A stretch of DNA of 64,000 nt from Ruminococcus flavefaciens. Its GTDB lineage: Bacteria; Bacillota; Clostridia; Oscillospirales; Ruminococcaceae. The stretch is taken from assembly GCF_900116855.1 (NCBI RefSeq), contig NZ_UETD01000002.1, positions 401,744 to 465,743 on the forward strand, written 5' to 3'. The position numbers and the translations under genes are program-made. The notes beneath the pieces are model-generated. The model ran no database searches and was not told where the DNA came from. It saw only the letters and a list, made by a program, of their open reading frames with translations. Shown here piece after piece: positions 37,357-46,896 of this stretch (position 1 is its first letter; each line of letters opens with the position of its first letter).

Positions 37357-38535
37357 TCAGGCAAATATTTCATCGTATATTGCTTTTCTGTTGCTTATAG
37401 CTTCATTGAATGAATCCATGATAGCCTTTGTGCCTGCCTTGAACTCATCTCTCCTTGCATAAGCACTGTCAACTGCATTCTTGATCACATCAGCAGTTAT
37501 ATTGATCTCATGCTTGTTGAGAGCTATGCCTGCGTTCAGCTTCTGAACAACTTTGGCAACGTCAAACTGGTCAACTGCCTGAGGAACCAGTACCATAGCA
37601 GCTCCGCTTGCCAGACCTTCAGAGGTTGAATTGAAGCCTGCATGAGTGATGAAAACATCAACATCAGGCAGAAGCTGAGTCTGGGGAACGTAATTGTAGA
37701 TGCTGAAGTTCTTGGGTATCTCCTTGAAAGTCTGTTCGATATCGACAAATTTGCCCACAGACATGATGACCTGATATTCGTCAGAGTCTCTGAAAGCCTC
37801 GATACACTGGTGATAGAAATCAAGGTCTTTTCCGAAGATAGTTCCAAGTGAGATGAACAGCAGTTTCTTGTTCACATCCTTCTTGAAGTCGAAGTTCTTG
37901 TCAACAACTCTCTTTTCTATATGAGGACCTATGAAGTAGCAGGTCTCATCGGTATCCTCGGGTCTGAGATGGAAGAATTTGGAAGTAAGTATCAGCTTCT
38001 TGAACTTATTGGGAGTAAATATAAGACCAACAAAATCATGAAGATTGATATTATAATGCTGACTTGTCCACTGAAGTCCTACTAATCTGATGTTGTCAAA
38101 CTGGTTTTCGTCTGTAAGTATGAAAGAGGGATAGATAATAGTAAATTTGGAAGGATCGATCTTTAGTATTTTGTTCATTTCTTCTATATCGAAGAAGCAG
38201 TCCCAGATATAATAATCATAGTCTGTCTCATCTTTCTGCAATAACTCGATGAGCGTGTATGTAGCTCTGCCCACCATAAATGAGTTGATCGCAAAAGGCG
38301 GAGCATATGGGGGAAGTCTTTTTGCGACTTCGCTGACATCTGCGGAATAAACTATTTTCTTTACGGGAATATCATTAAGCCTGTCTGCAAATTCTTCCGT
38401 AACATAGCAGGTAACATCATAGCCTAATGAATAAAGCTCTCTTACCACTTCAACGCTTCCCGTAAAATGGCCGTGAAGGATTCCGTTTAAAACGGCGATC
38501 TTTTTGGGCTTGTGCTCTCCTGGAGTATTATTCAT
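37357..38535 (-). CDS. Glycosyltransferase, GT1 / macrolide-glycosyltransferase type
   Basis: 392-residue GT-B-fold enzyme. N-terminal acceptor domain opens with IAVLNGILHGHFTGSVEVVREL; the C-terminal NDP-sugar domain carries LLFISLGTIF, VPQTQLLPDVDVFITHAGFNST and LVPQAVDQFD, the GT1 donor motif seen in MGT/YjiC enzymes. It would glycosylate a small lipophilic acceptor, perhaps a toxic natural product or lipid. It is divergent from an NAD-dependent sugar dehydratase, 384 bp away. Leader of about 165 nt from the promoter at 38707-38735. Confidence 0.88.
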   Translation of the reverse strand: MNNTPGEHKPKKIAVLNGILHGHFTGSVEVVRELYSLGYDVTCYVTEEFADRLNDIPVKKIVYSADVSEVAKRLPPYAPPFAINSFMVGRATYTLIELLQKDETDYDYYIWDCFFDIEEMNKILKIDPSKFTIIYPSFILTDENQFDNIRLVGLQWTSQHYNINLHDFVGLIFTPNKFKKLILTSKFFHLRPEDTDETCYFIGPHIEKRVVDKNFDFKKDVNKKLLFISLGTIFGKDLDFYHQCIEAFRDSDEYQVIMSVGKFVDIEQTFKEIPKNFSIYNYVPQTQLLPDVDVFITHAGFNSTSEGLASGAAMVLVPQAVDQFDVAKVVQKLNAGIALNKHEINITADVIKNAVDSAYARRDEFKAGTKAIMDSFNEAISNRKAIYDEIFA

Positions 38536-38706
38536 TTTCCTCTCCCTCTCTGAATCCGATGTGTTTTATGCAGCAAGACAGATACGGCTCGCATCATGGT
38601 TTGCTGCGGTGTATGACGAGTATACTCACACAGCGTACTCTCAAACAAGATACGATAATGCTATTGCAAAGCAACGTATACACTGCATTTTCACTCAAAC
38701 CATGTT

Positions 38707-38735
38707 ATTATAGCACAAATATTATACTCAGTCAA
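38707..38735 (-). promoter_or_regulatory. Promoter of the glycosyltransferase gene
   Basis: Minus strand TTGACT (38735-38730), 17-bp spacer, TATAAT (38712-38707). The leader holds the palindrome GAGTATACTC near 38619. Confidence 0.75.
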
Positions 38736-38787
38736 GAGTTAACGCAAAAAAAATGAGCTGCACAGATTTAAATAAATAAAATAACAC

Positions 38788-38816
38788 TTGACAAATGCCG
38801 GTGAATATGATAAAAT
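38788..38816 (+). promoter_or_regulatory. Promoter of the NAD-sugar dehydratase/epimerase gene
   Basis: TTGACA (38788-38793), 17-bp spacer, TAAAAT (38811-38816), about 100 nt before ATG 38920. Confidence 0.75.
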
Positions 38817-38919
38817 ATTAATTCGATATGACCTGTTATGTAAAACACTATTGAACGCTTAAATCGACAATTTAAATCAATCACCCATACAACAGGCAAA
38901 ACAGAAAGGTGAGAAAAGA

Positions 38920-39903
38920 ATGAACATGAAGGATAAGCGTATTTTTATAACAGGTGCTACAGGTTTTGTGGGCGCTCACATCACAAAGCATCTTATCGAG
39001 CAGGGGGCAAATGTGACCGTGCTCATAGAAAGATGCGACAGCACAAGTTATTTCAGTATATGCGGTCTTGATAAGAAAGTCAACATATACTACGGCGATA
39101 TCAGCAACGGAGCTCTCATAGAGCAGATAATCGTAGAGCAGAAGATCGAGGTAATATTCCACCTTGCCGCAGTTGCTCTTCAGGACCTTGCATACAAGAT
39201 GCCTAAGGTTACTTTTCAGGTAAACATTGTCGGTACATATAATATCCTCGATGCAGCAAGACTGCACATGGATACTGTAAAAAGCGTTCTTGTTGCATCC
39301 AGTGACAAGGTCTACGGAGACAGCGATGTTCTGCCCTATAATGAGACAATGATACTTCAGGGAAGCAATCCCTATGACGTTTCCAAGGTGTGTCAGGATA
39401 TGCTTGCAAGAAGCTTCTATCACAGCTACGGTCTTCCTGTTGTAGTAGGCAGATTCGGAAACATCTACGGCCCCGGAGACAATAACTTCAACAGACTTAT
39501 CCCCGGAACTATCCAGAAACTCGAAAACGGCGAATCTCCGGTGATCAGACACCCTGCAAACGGAGTCTTCAAAAGGGATTTCCTCTATATCAATGATATC
39601 GTCAACGCATATATGTATATGCTCTATAACATTGAAAAAGAGGACGTTGTCGGAAACGCATTCAATTTCGGAACAGGTATCGCAACTGATATAGAGACAG
39701 TTGTCAACAAGCTCAAGTCAATAATGAACTGCGAGGATATCCCCTCTGTTGTACAGCAGAGCGAGGTCTCCGAGATACTTATACAGCAGCTTGATGCTAC
39801 CAAGGCATTTGAGCGTCTCGGCTGGAAGGCTGAGTATTCTGTTGACAGAGGACTTGCCGAGACAGTAGACTGGTACAGAAACGTATATTTCAAACAGAAC
39901 TGA
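38920..39903 (+). CDS. NAD-dependent sugar epimerase/dehydratase
   Basis: 327-residue extended SDR. NAD loop FITGATGFVGAH at residue 9, FHLAAVALQ, catalytic Ser in VASSDKVYGDS and Tyr-x3-Lys in PYDVSKVCQD. VVGRFGNIYGPGD and KRDFLYINDIV are typical of the CDP-glucose / GDP-mannose 4,6-dehydratase group, and the order SDKVYG favours a CDP-glucose-4,6-dehydratase-like enzyme. It would make an activated deoxy- or epimerised sugar, possibly the donor for the divergent GT1 enzyme; that link is inferred from location. GAAAGGTGAG precedes ATG 38920. Confidence 0.88.
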   Translation: MNMKDKRIFITGATGFVGAHITKHLIEQGANVTVLIERCDSTSYFSICGLDKKVNIYYGDISNGALIEQIIVEQKIEVIFHLAAVALQDLAYKMPKVTFQVNIVGTYNILDAARLHMDTVKSVLVASSDKVYGDSDVLPYNETMILQGSNPYDVSKVCQDMLARSFYHSYGLPVVVGRFGNIYGPGDNNFNRLIPGTIQKLENGESPVIRHPANGVFKRDFLYINDIVNAYMYMLYNIEKEDVVGNAFNFGTGIATDIETVVNKLKSIMNCEDIPSVVQQSEVSEILIQQLDATKAFERLGWKAEYSVDRGLAETVDWYRNVYFKQN

Positions 39904-39963
39904 ACTGCATGATATACGCGGTGAGCCGCCGTCCTATGTATATCAATGCTTTTATGAAATAGC

Positions 39964-40004
39964 AAAAAGACAGATACTTCACAAGAGGTATCTGTCTTTT
40001 TTGT
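39964..40004. terminator. Bidirectional intrinsic terminator
   Basis: Stem AAAAAGACAGATAC / GTATCTGTCTTTTT. Serves the dehydratase gene and the converging signal peptidase operon. Confidence 0.85.
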
Positions 40005-40019
40005 TTGATATAAACTGTA

Positions 40020-40520
40020 TTATACTGAGGTTTCCTTCCTGTCAAGGAGGTGATCGCCCGCTATCAGCAATATTATGAGCATTACTACCGCCACTATCCC
40101 ATAGGGACTTCTGAGAAATCTGACAGCATTTCCTATCATTGGTATGTTGAATACGCATTTGCCGATAAAGCTTTCTTGCGTTACTGCTTCTTCATCCTCT
40201 GCATTGTTTGCATCGCCCTTTGTGTAAACACAGCCGTCCTCTATCCTGACAGCCCTGTGAGTGACAGCGGTTTCCTCCGACACACTGAACGTAATGACAT
40301 CACCCTGCTTTATGTCTGCGAACTCTGCTCTGCTATCCACAAAGCATATGCTGCCTGTTTTGATCTCGGGCTCCATTGAACCTGTCCTGACGACGTAAGC
40401 TCGTATCCCGAAGATCAGCAGCAAAACAATAGCTGCCGCAATTACCGCAAACAGGGCTATTACACCGTTTACAGCGAAACGCAGTATCTTTCTCAGTGAA
40501 CTACCTCCACGCTTCTTCAT
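40020..40520 (-). CDS. sipW: Signal peptidase I, SipW (ER) type
   Basis: 166 residues with membrane helices at about 15-42 and 140-160. Catalytic Ser is in VRTGSMEP; the partner residue is His in AVTHRAV where bacterial type I enzymes have Lys, which marks the SipW/ER subgroup. GDANNAEDE is the usual third motif. SipW enzymes process a few dedicated substrates such as TasA-like fibre proteins. It overlaps the end of the upstream gene, whose product carries a SipW-type signal, by 20 bp. Confidence 0.9.
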   Translation of the reverse strand: MKKRGGSSLRKILRFAVNGVIALFAVIAAAIVLLLIFGIRAYVVRTGSMEPEIKTGSICFVDSRAEFADIKQGDVITFSVSEETAVTHRAVRIEDGCVYTKGDANNAEDEEAVTQESFIGKCVFNIPMIGNAVRFLRSPYGIVAVVMLIILLIAGDHLLDRKETSV

Positions 40521-41109
40521 ATGTCATTCGTTCACCGTCTTCATCGTCGGCAGGAACTGCCTCGGAATATACATAAATGTCGTACTCGTCGGTATCAACG
40601 CTGTCATCATCAGGGAAAACAGTCTTTACCCATTTTATCAGGGACGCTGTTCTGTCCGAAGGAGCCACGGCTTCGGTATAGTAGTAGAAGCCGTCCTCCT
40701 CTCTGTACTCCCAGCCATCAGGCAGCGAGGAATACCGATATTCGGACGCATTGATATAGGCATCTTCATTATCCTTTTCATCATCATTTGACAGCCACGA
40801 TATATCTCTGACCTCCGATGATGAAAACTCAAGCCTTACTCTGATATAGCAGTCGATATTGCCGTTATTTTCGATCTGTACACTTTTCTGAAAGGGCTCG
40901 TCACTTTTCTCGGTGGGCGGCTCGAAAATCTCCGTAACAGTTATATCAGCTACCGGTTTCTCCTCAGGAGGATATACACCCATGAATCTGTTGGTGACCT
41001 CGTCCGAGCTTGTGAAATATGCGAGGGTAAATGCTGTGACAGCGATCAGCACAGCTGACAGTACCAGAACTATATACTTCTTTTTTATTTTCTTGATCCT
41101 GAGCTTCAT
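40501..41109 (-). CDS. SipW-dependent-type secreted protein (camelysin/TasA-like signal)
   Basis: 202 residues. A Lys-rich start and one hydrophobic helix lead to LAYFTSSDEVTNRF, the hallmark after the membrane helix of SipW substrates (AYFTD...N.F). The mature part is acidic and beta rich with a conserved strand IENNGNIDCYIRVRLEF, which recalls TasA/camelysin fibre subunits. ATG 41109 after GAGGTG is chosen; GTG 41118 is the alternative. It lies 10 bp after the adhesin gene and overlaps the signal peptidase gene, so the three form an operon. Likely an accessory or minor subunit of the surface structure. Confidence 0.82.
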   Translation of the reverse strand: MKLRIKKIKKKYIVLVLSAVLIAVTAFTLAYFTSSDEVTNRFMGVYPPEEKPVADITVTEIFEPPTEKSDEPFQKSVQIENNGNIDCYIRVRLEFSSSEVRDISWLSNDDEKDNEDAYINASEYRYSSLPDGWEYREEDGFYYYTEAVAPSDRTASLIKWVKTVFPDDDSVDTDEYDIYVYSEAVPADDEDGERMTYEEAWR

Positions 41110-41119
41110 AGCTGACACC

Positions 41120-43567
41120 TCAATTCTCGCTGCCCTGTGAGGCAGGATAGGTTATCTTGTTATCAGCAAACGCTGTATCGCTTACGGGAACTACTCCTTC
41201 AAAGCGGTTATCGAAAGCCACTGTCACCGTATCTTGTGAAGAAATGGTCACAGAAGCCTTGGTATTGCTGCTTATAACGGAATGTCTGTCCCCTTCCACA
41301 GTCAGCCCCGAAGCTGTATAATTCAGTGAATCCAGCTCCTCAACAAGGTATGTACCCATCGGAAGGTCGCTGAGCAATGTCTCCTTGGTGTAATCGCTGT
41401 CAGAACTGTCATAGGATATGGTGCCGACATACTCGGGACCCGACCTTATACTGTTGCCGTGTTCATCCTTTATTCGGGTCACCTTGAACATAAATGCGGG
41501 GAAACCTCTTGAATAAACTATGCGGTCTATGGTCTTTCTGATCTTTATACTGCCTTTAGCCTTTTCATTGGGTATACTGATCCTTACGCTGTCATCATTC
41601 GTCTGGAGCCATTCACTCAGAACATCGTCCACTGTAACATATTTCCCCGACTCACTGTCATACCTTACGGTATAAAGCTGGTCTATGGCGCCGTTCTCCG
41701 GTCTTATGTGAAAAACTGTGCTGAGATCCGACTTGAAATAGCCGTTAGGAGCGTTGACCTCCTCGACAAGATAATAACCGCTGGTAAGTACATCACCGAA
41801 GAATATGCCGTTTTCGTCCGATACTAAATTCTGACGGTCGGTAAGCGGATACGTCCTGTTCTGTGCCTTGTCAAACTGATACAGATTGAACACACCGTCC
41901 TTCAGCGGAACTCCGTCTGTATCCGTCTTTCTGAGCAGTATACCGTTCTGCTCATTCTTTATTGTCAGTGTGCCGCTCTTTCTGTCCGCAGAAAGTGCAG
42001 CAGTGATATTATCGGAATCCGCAGGCTGATACTGTATATCGATCTGCTCGTTTTCGTCAACATAGATCATCACGGAACCATGCAGTGATCTGAAGCCGTT
42101 TGGAGCCATTGTTTCGTCCAGTCTGTATGTGTGTCCCGCGGTAAAGAAAGCATCTGTCACCCATCCGTTCTTATCGGAAGTAAAAGTGTTTATGAGATAT
42201 TCACCGTTTGTTACATCATAAACAGCAAATACAGCGCCTCTCAGCGGCTCACCGTCTTCGGTCTGTTTCAGTATCTGCAGGTGATCTCTTGAATTGGTGA
42301 TAGTATCTGTTCTGATGTTGTGTCCCGTACCGCCGACCTCTCCCTGCTCATATCCTACTTTATAGGAAAAGTCATATGTTTCTCCGCCTAAAGTCTCAGC
42401 GCTGAGCTCTGTCAGGGAATCGGCTGCATATGGCTGACAGCTTGTGACTTTTGAAGCATCTCCGTCCCAGTCAGCAGGCTGTATGGAATTCGTAACGACC
42501 TCCATAGCGATATACTCGCTTGCCTCCTGCTCGTCGTTGAAGTAGTATATGGTAGTATTGGGCGAGATGAGTTCTCTAAGGGTATTCTCCACATATTCGC
42601 CATCTCTGCTGAAAAGGGCTATATATATGGACTCATGGCTATCCGTGTACTTTTCATCTGCCCATTTCTTATTGACTGTGATACCGAAGCCCTTCTGGTT
42701 GGTAACGATCATATGAGCATTTGTATTCTCACGGATCTCTCCGATGTTATACACACCGCTCTCTGTAAGGTTATATGTAGCTCCCTCGCTGTCGGTGACT
42801 CTCTCGTAGCTCCTCCACTGATAACCCAGCGGCATTTTTTCCTCCAGCTCCTCGACTGCAAAAACGGTGCGGGGCAGAAGATTTTCAACGACAACAGACA
42901 ATCCGTCGGGTATACCTGCAATAGAACCGTTGTTTCCCGAAACGCTGCAAACAACTTTTTCTCTGCCGTGCTTTGACAGCTTTCCGTTTACATAAACGTA
43001 ATAGTTGTCATCGTCATCCATAACATAGTATTCGCTTTTCTGATACGGAACAACTTCACCTGCTTCATTGACAAATCCCAGCTGGAACTCGAAGCCCGTC
43101 TTATCGTTCTCAACATGATTGCCGTCCTTGTCAACAACGTTTTTGGTGATTATAAGCTTTTTCAGATAATCCGAATCTATGTGATTATCATAGACCACTC
43201 GCTTACGATTTGCAATAGTCTCCACAGATGACTCAACATCGGAGAATTTCCTCTCCCGTGTTGCGGCATAGTCACTGCTGTATGCCCTTTCGCCGTTTAT
43301 ATCCACATAGTCATACTCCTGATTTAATACGGCAAGCTCGGAAAAATAGTATTCCGTATCCTTGTTCGGCATGGTAAACCCTGCTTTTTCACCTGCGCGG
43401 AGATAAAACACATTATTGTAGACGGTACCGTTTATCTCAGCGGACTCATCATAACCAACAAAGGCATTCTGCCCCTCATAGTGAGCCTTCATGCTGTCCT
43501 CACCGGGAGTTTGAGTAAAGGACAAACTCATCGCTTCCCTCTGGCTTATAGTAAAGCTGGTAAGCAT
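41120..43567 (-). CDS. C-terminal part of the giant adhesin: SpaA/Cna-B repeats
   Basis: Second frame of the adhesin; it has no start or ribosome binding site of its own and continues the upstream ORF after a frameshift near 43505-43507. It holds several prealbumin-like Cna-B/SpaA domains: FGITVNKKWADEKY, LQILKQTEDGEPLRGAVFAVYD, ILLRKTDTDGVPLKDGVFNLYQ, IKIRKTIDRI with matching ends VEEVNAPNGY and VEELDSLNYT. Lys/Asn positions suit intramolecular isopeptide bonds. The C terminus ends ...YPASQGSEN without an LPxTG motif or membrane helix, so sortase anchoring is not indicated. Together with 43500-46406 it encodes a protein of about 1760 residues. Confidence 0.8.
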   Translation of the reverse strand: MLTSFTISQREAMSLSFTQTPGEDSMKAHYEGQNAFVGYDESAEINGTVYNNVFYLRAGEKAGFTMPNKDTEYYFSELAVLNQEYDYVDINGERAYSSDYAATRERKFSDVESSVETIANRKRVVYDNHIDSDYLKKLIITKNVVDKDGNHVENDKTGFEFQLGFVNEAGEVVPYQKSEYYVMDDDDNYYVYVNGKLSKHGREKVVCSVSGNNGSIAGIPDGLSVVVENLLPRTVFAVEELEEKMPLGYQWRSYERVTDSEGATYNLTESGVYNIGEIRENTNAHMIVTNQKGFGITVNKKWADEKYTDSHESIYIALFSRDGEYVENTLRELISPNTTIYYFNDEQEASEYIAMEVVTNSIQPADWDGDASKVTSCQPYAADSLTELSAETLGGETYDFSYKVGYEQGEVGGTGHNIRTDTITNSRDHLQILKQTEDGEPLRGAVFAVYDVTNGEYLINTFTSDKNGWVTDAFFTAGHTYRLDETMAPNGFRSLHGSVMIYVDENEQIDIQYQPADSDNITAALSADRKSGTLTIKNEQNGILLRKTDTDGVPLKDGVFNLYQFDKAQNRTYPLTDRQNLVSDENGIFFGDVLTSGYYLVEEVNAPNGYFKSDLSTVFHIRPENGAIDQLYTVRYDSESGKYVTVDDVLSEWLQTNDDSVRISIPNEKAKGSIKIRKTIDRIVYSRGFPAFMFKVTRIKDEHGNSIRSGPEYVGTISYDSSDSDYTKETLLSDLPMGTYLVEELDSLNYTASGLTVEGDRHSVISSNTKASVTISSQDTVTVAFDNRFEGVVPVSDTAFADNKITYPASQGSEN

Positions 43568-46406
43568 ATTTTGTATTGGAATAGTCGGTAGTCTGAGTTC
43601 CGGTCAGCTTCTTTTCAAGGAAAACGCTTTTTTCGTCTACTGTGGCAAGATTAAAGCGCAGTCTGAGGTTTGAAGCGCCTGCACCTCGCTCCATGTAGAA
43701 TATTTTCATGGTGTGAGAGCTGTAATCCTTGAATACGCCCTCGCTGCTCTGGAAGCTGCCGTCATTTTTAAAGTATGTACTGATCCTGCTGTCATCCCAT
43801 GGAGAACCATCAGGAAAAACTCCTGCATTGCGGAAGCAGTCCATAAGTGTGCTGTAAGTGTAAGTATTCTTTGTAGAGCCGTCATATGTTGCGACCTCAC
43901 CGGTACTGAAATTGACCGAGCCCGATAATGAATCATGTACTCCTCCGATATCCAGCACAAGTATATCATCAATATAAAGCCAGAAATCATCATCACCCGT
44001 AAACTCAAAGATAAGAGGATTTCCGTTGGCGTCGCAGCCCTTTTCGGGGATCATAAAGGTAGCTTCCAGTGACATTCCGAAATAGTAATCCGGATCATTC
44101 TGAACATAAATGTTTTCCTTATATCTCGGGTCATCAGTGGGTATAGAGTTAGAGCCGCTGTCATAGAGGTTCTGGGTCTTGACGTCCTGACTGTCGACAT
44201 GATCGAAGGGAAGGAAGTTGCCTCGGCAGTAGGATTTTTTATTAAGATCCCTGCCGGGTGAGACAAGCTCCTGATAAACGCTGAAATCGTATACATCAGT
44301 GTAGCCCTCGGCAGAGGCAACAGCGCCTTCGCCGTCCTCATTCATGAGAAAGGCAGAATTCTCGAAACAGCTGTATTCAAAGTATCCCGTTTCGTCATAG
44401 GTACTTTTTATGAACAGATGATTTGCTTCTCGTTCAGGAAATGTGTTATTTGAGGTAAAAAGCGGTTCAAGGGAGGTACCGTTTTTTAATACCGGGAACC
44501 CTTCAGGACTAAGAGCATTGGTAACAAGGCTTGTAGCTCCTCCGCCTGCCGTATAGTTGTACCCACCCATAATGTTCTTCTGATAATTTGCATCATAGTC
44601 ATACATTTTTATGGTAATGCCTGCTGCCTTGCTGTCAACTGTCTCTACCGGCTGGAATTTATCTTCATTTCTTTCAACGGCAAAGCACATCTCCGTCGAC
44701 TCTGTATCAATGACAGGTATCAGAGTTCCCTTATCGGAATACTTGTATCCGTACCAGCTCCATACATTCTCATCCCAAGCCGCAACGGTAGAAGTATACT
44801 CTCCGTTCTCTCTGCCTGTCAGTGTCACGCCTATAGTGCTGTTGGAAAGATTTTGTCCGTTCTGTGGAGCAAGGTACATTCCCGTTACAGGATTGTAAAA
44901 ATCGTAGTAGCCGGAGTCTCCATACTGTATGAACTGCCAGTAAATGCTTGAAGCAGCGGTATTGTTCTCACGCCATTGTATCACATCTCCGCTTTCCCAT
45001 ACCTTTACCAGATCTCCTTCACCGTTTATTGCATAATTCACATATTCGCCGTTCTCATACTTTTTGGCATAGATAACGACATTTACGCCGTCATGCAGCT
45101 TTTCTGTATCAGAAACGCTGACTTTTTCCGCAGTGATCACATCTGATTTGAGAACCGTATCCTCAGAAAGCGCAGCAAGGATAAACCATTCGTTCGGGTC
45201 CTGATTTCCGTTCCACGAGCCGAAGCCGACAGTATAACTATTATTATAACGATTGAGTGCATAATTGTTTGAATTTCGGAAACGAAGCTTATTCTCACGA
45301 TTTGTCCCTTTATTACCGTTATTATCAATATATATCCGTGAATACTGATCCGGGGTATCAAGAAGCTGAACAGCTGAATTGGTGATCGTCATATATTTTG
45401 TAACGCCGTCAACTTCAGTGGTGATGTAATAGTATCCTCCGTTCTGATATGAAAAATGCCATATTGGTACATTATCAGAAAAGAAGTACTGTGTGTACAG
45501 ATCAGCATCTTCCCCTTCTACCGGATAATAATTACCCGCCCGACTGTCCTCATGATAGAAAACCGCTTTTTCTATTCCAAGTCTGTCAGTCCTTCCGGAA
45601 ACATATTTATTCATTACAACAGCCAATGTATCTGCGGAACCTGTTGTGCTCTCATTTCCGTCAAACCAAGCTATCGCGAGATCCTTACCATCAAGAATGT
45701 CTCCGATATTATTATCCGCAACATTGTAGAACAGAATACCATACGCCGAGAACGACTGAGTTTCAAACTTCATCATATCCTGAACAGAAACTGCCTTTTC
45801 AGACTCCTCCGCAGGCTCATCGGAGGACATGATATCCTGTTCGCTTGAAGCCTCCATAAGCTCAGCCTGCTCCCCGGAGAAATGAATGACATCCGAAGCG
45901 ATATCAAATGTATTATAGTCAAGCTCGGGTCTGTTGTATGCTATCTCAACGGAAACAGCTGCCTCGGGTTCGATCTCCGTCCCGTTATGTATAAACTTTA
46001 TATCAAAGAATCGTGCGTGCTGAATTTCGACCACAGCACCGCCGTTTTCATTGAGAGAATCATTCAGAATCGTGTTGGATTCTTCAAAATAATCCGCATA
46101 CTGCAATGAATCCGAAACTATCTCCTTCATGGAGAGCACTGCTCCCTCGGGGATATTTGCATCTTCCGTAAATGATGCATTTATTCTTATATCATCTGAA
46201 CCTATCGTCGCTGTAAACAAGCCATTCTCGCTTTTTCTCACAACAGCATCGCCGTCATTATCCTGAACAATATCCTCTGTACTGCGTTCAGGCGCTCCAT
46301 GAGAATATGTGGTAAGTCTGTAAATATCGGCAGACGAAAGGAATAATGAAAGGCACATAAAAATGACAATGAATCTTCTCAAAAATCTAAGATCATTTTT
46401 CTTCAT
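43500..46406 (-). CDS. N-terminal part of the giant adhesin: fibro-slime/PA14-like domain
   Basis: 968 codons, stopping at TGA 43500-43502. Signal peptide about 1-38; a long beta-rich region; then near residues 770-930 a fibro-slime/PA14-like domain (ATFMIPEKGCD, FEFTGDDDFWLYIDDILVLDIGGVHD, HTMKIFYMERGAGASNLRL). The ORF ends in YAYQLYYKPEGSDEF... and at that point the Cna-B sequence continues in the +1 frame: with one C fewer in CCC (43505-43507) the chain reads on through GEDSMKAHYEG. So this is one gene with a one-base insertion, an assembly error, or a shift at TCC-CGG-TGA. Upstream is a typical AGAGGTGAGAG ribosome binding site. Confidence 0.82.
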   Translation of the reverse strand: MKKNDLRFLRRFIVIFMCLSLFLSSADIYRLTTYSHGAPERSTEDIVQDNDGDAVVRKSENGLFTATIGSDDIRINASFTEDANIPEGAVLSMKEIVSDSLQYADYFEESNTILNDSLNENGGAVVEIQHARFFDIKFIHNGTEIEPEAAVSVEIAYNRPELDYNTFDIASDVIHFSGEQAELMEASSEQDIMSSDEPAEESEKAVSVQDMMKFETQSFSAYGILFYNVADNNIGDILDGKDLAIAWFDGNESTTGSADTLAVVMNKYVSGRTDRLGIEKAVFYHEDSRAGNYYPVEGEDADLYTQYFFSDNVPIWHFSYQNGGYYYITTEVDGVTKYMTITNSAVQLLDTPDQYSRIYIDNNGNKGTNRENKLRFRNSNNYALNRYNNSYTVGFGSWNGNQDPNEWFILAALSEDTVLKSDVITAEKVSVSDTEKLHDGVNVVIYAKKYENGEYVNYAINGEGDLVKVWESGDVIQWRENNTAASSIYWQFIQYGDSGYYDFYNPVTGMYLAPQNGQNLSNSTIGVTLTGRENGEYTSTVAAWDENVWSWYGYKYSDKGTLIPVIDTESTEMCFAVERNEDKFQPVETVDSKAAGITIKMYDYDANYQKNIMGGYNYTAGGGATSLVTNALSPEGFPVLKNGTSLEPLFTSNNTFPEREANHLFIKSTYDETGYFEYSCFENSAFLMNEDGEGAVASAEGYTDVYDFSVYQELVSPGRDLNKKSYCRGNFLPFDHVDSQDVKTQNLYDSGSNSIPTDDPRYKENIYVQNDPDYYFGMSLEATFMIPEKGCDANGNPLIFEFTGDDDFWLYIDDILVLDIGGVHDSLSGSVNFSTGEVATYDGSTKNTYTYSTLMDCFRNAGVFPDGSPWDDSRISTYFKNDGSFQSSEGVFKDYSSHTMKIFYMERGAGASNLRLRFNLATVDEKSVFLEKKLTGTQTTDYSNTKYAYQLYYKPEGSDEFVLYSNSR

Positions 46407-46604
46407 TCTCTCACCTCTTTTAACACATACTGCTTTACATTATTATATAGTAATCAAAAAAATATAGATATTATATCATGTTTTTAACAAAAAAGCAAGA
46501 AATGCCGAGAAAAAAATGTGGTTTATCCATCCTTCCTGCAAAGTTTTCAAAAAAAGCCGCAGGCATTAAGAGCAACACTCTTATAGAAGTTTTACAAGTG
46601 ATAT

Positions 46605-46815
46605 TGAGGGAAACCCTTTTGAAAAAGGGTTCTTCCTCAAACTCCTTTCCTAAAACTTTCAGCATTAAATTTAGCCCCGTCAGGGCACTCTCAGTATTAT
46701 TACTGATTTTCACATCTTGTGTGGAGCGCCCTGTCGGGGCTAAATTCAGTTATAAAGTCTTTGAAAAAAGGGGGCTTGGGGGAAAAGAACCTTTCCTCAG
46801 AAAGGTTTTTTCCTC
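46605..46815. repeat. Palindromic MITE-like element of about 210 bp
   Basis: The left arm (46605-46696) and the reverse complement of the right arm (46729-46815) align along most of their length: both start with a hairpin (AAACCCTTTTGAAAAAGGGTT; AAACCTTTCTGAGGAAAGGTT in two halves), run through TTCAAA/CTTT-rich sequence and end with TTAGCCCCGTCAGGGC (GACAGGGC in the other arm). The centre is about 35 bp. No ORF inside. It stands alone between the start of the adhesin operon and the end of the DAHP synthase gene, both leftward. The shape suits a non-autonomous mobile element or an RNA hairpin. Confidence 0.65.
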
Positions 46816-46896
46816 CAATAATTACATATAAACTTCTATATAAGTACCGCCCTTATATCCTGCGGTTTTAGTTTTATTCCGTATAGATAACCGGTA

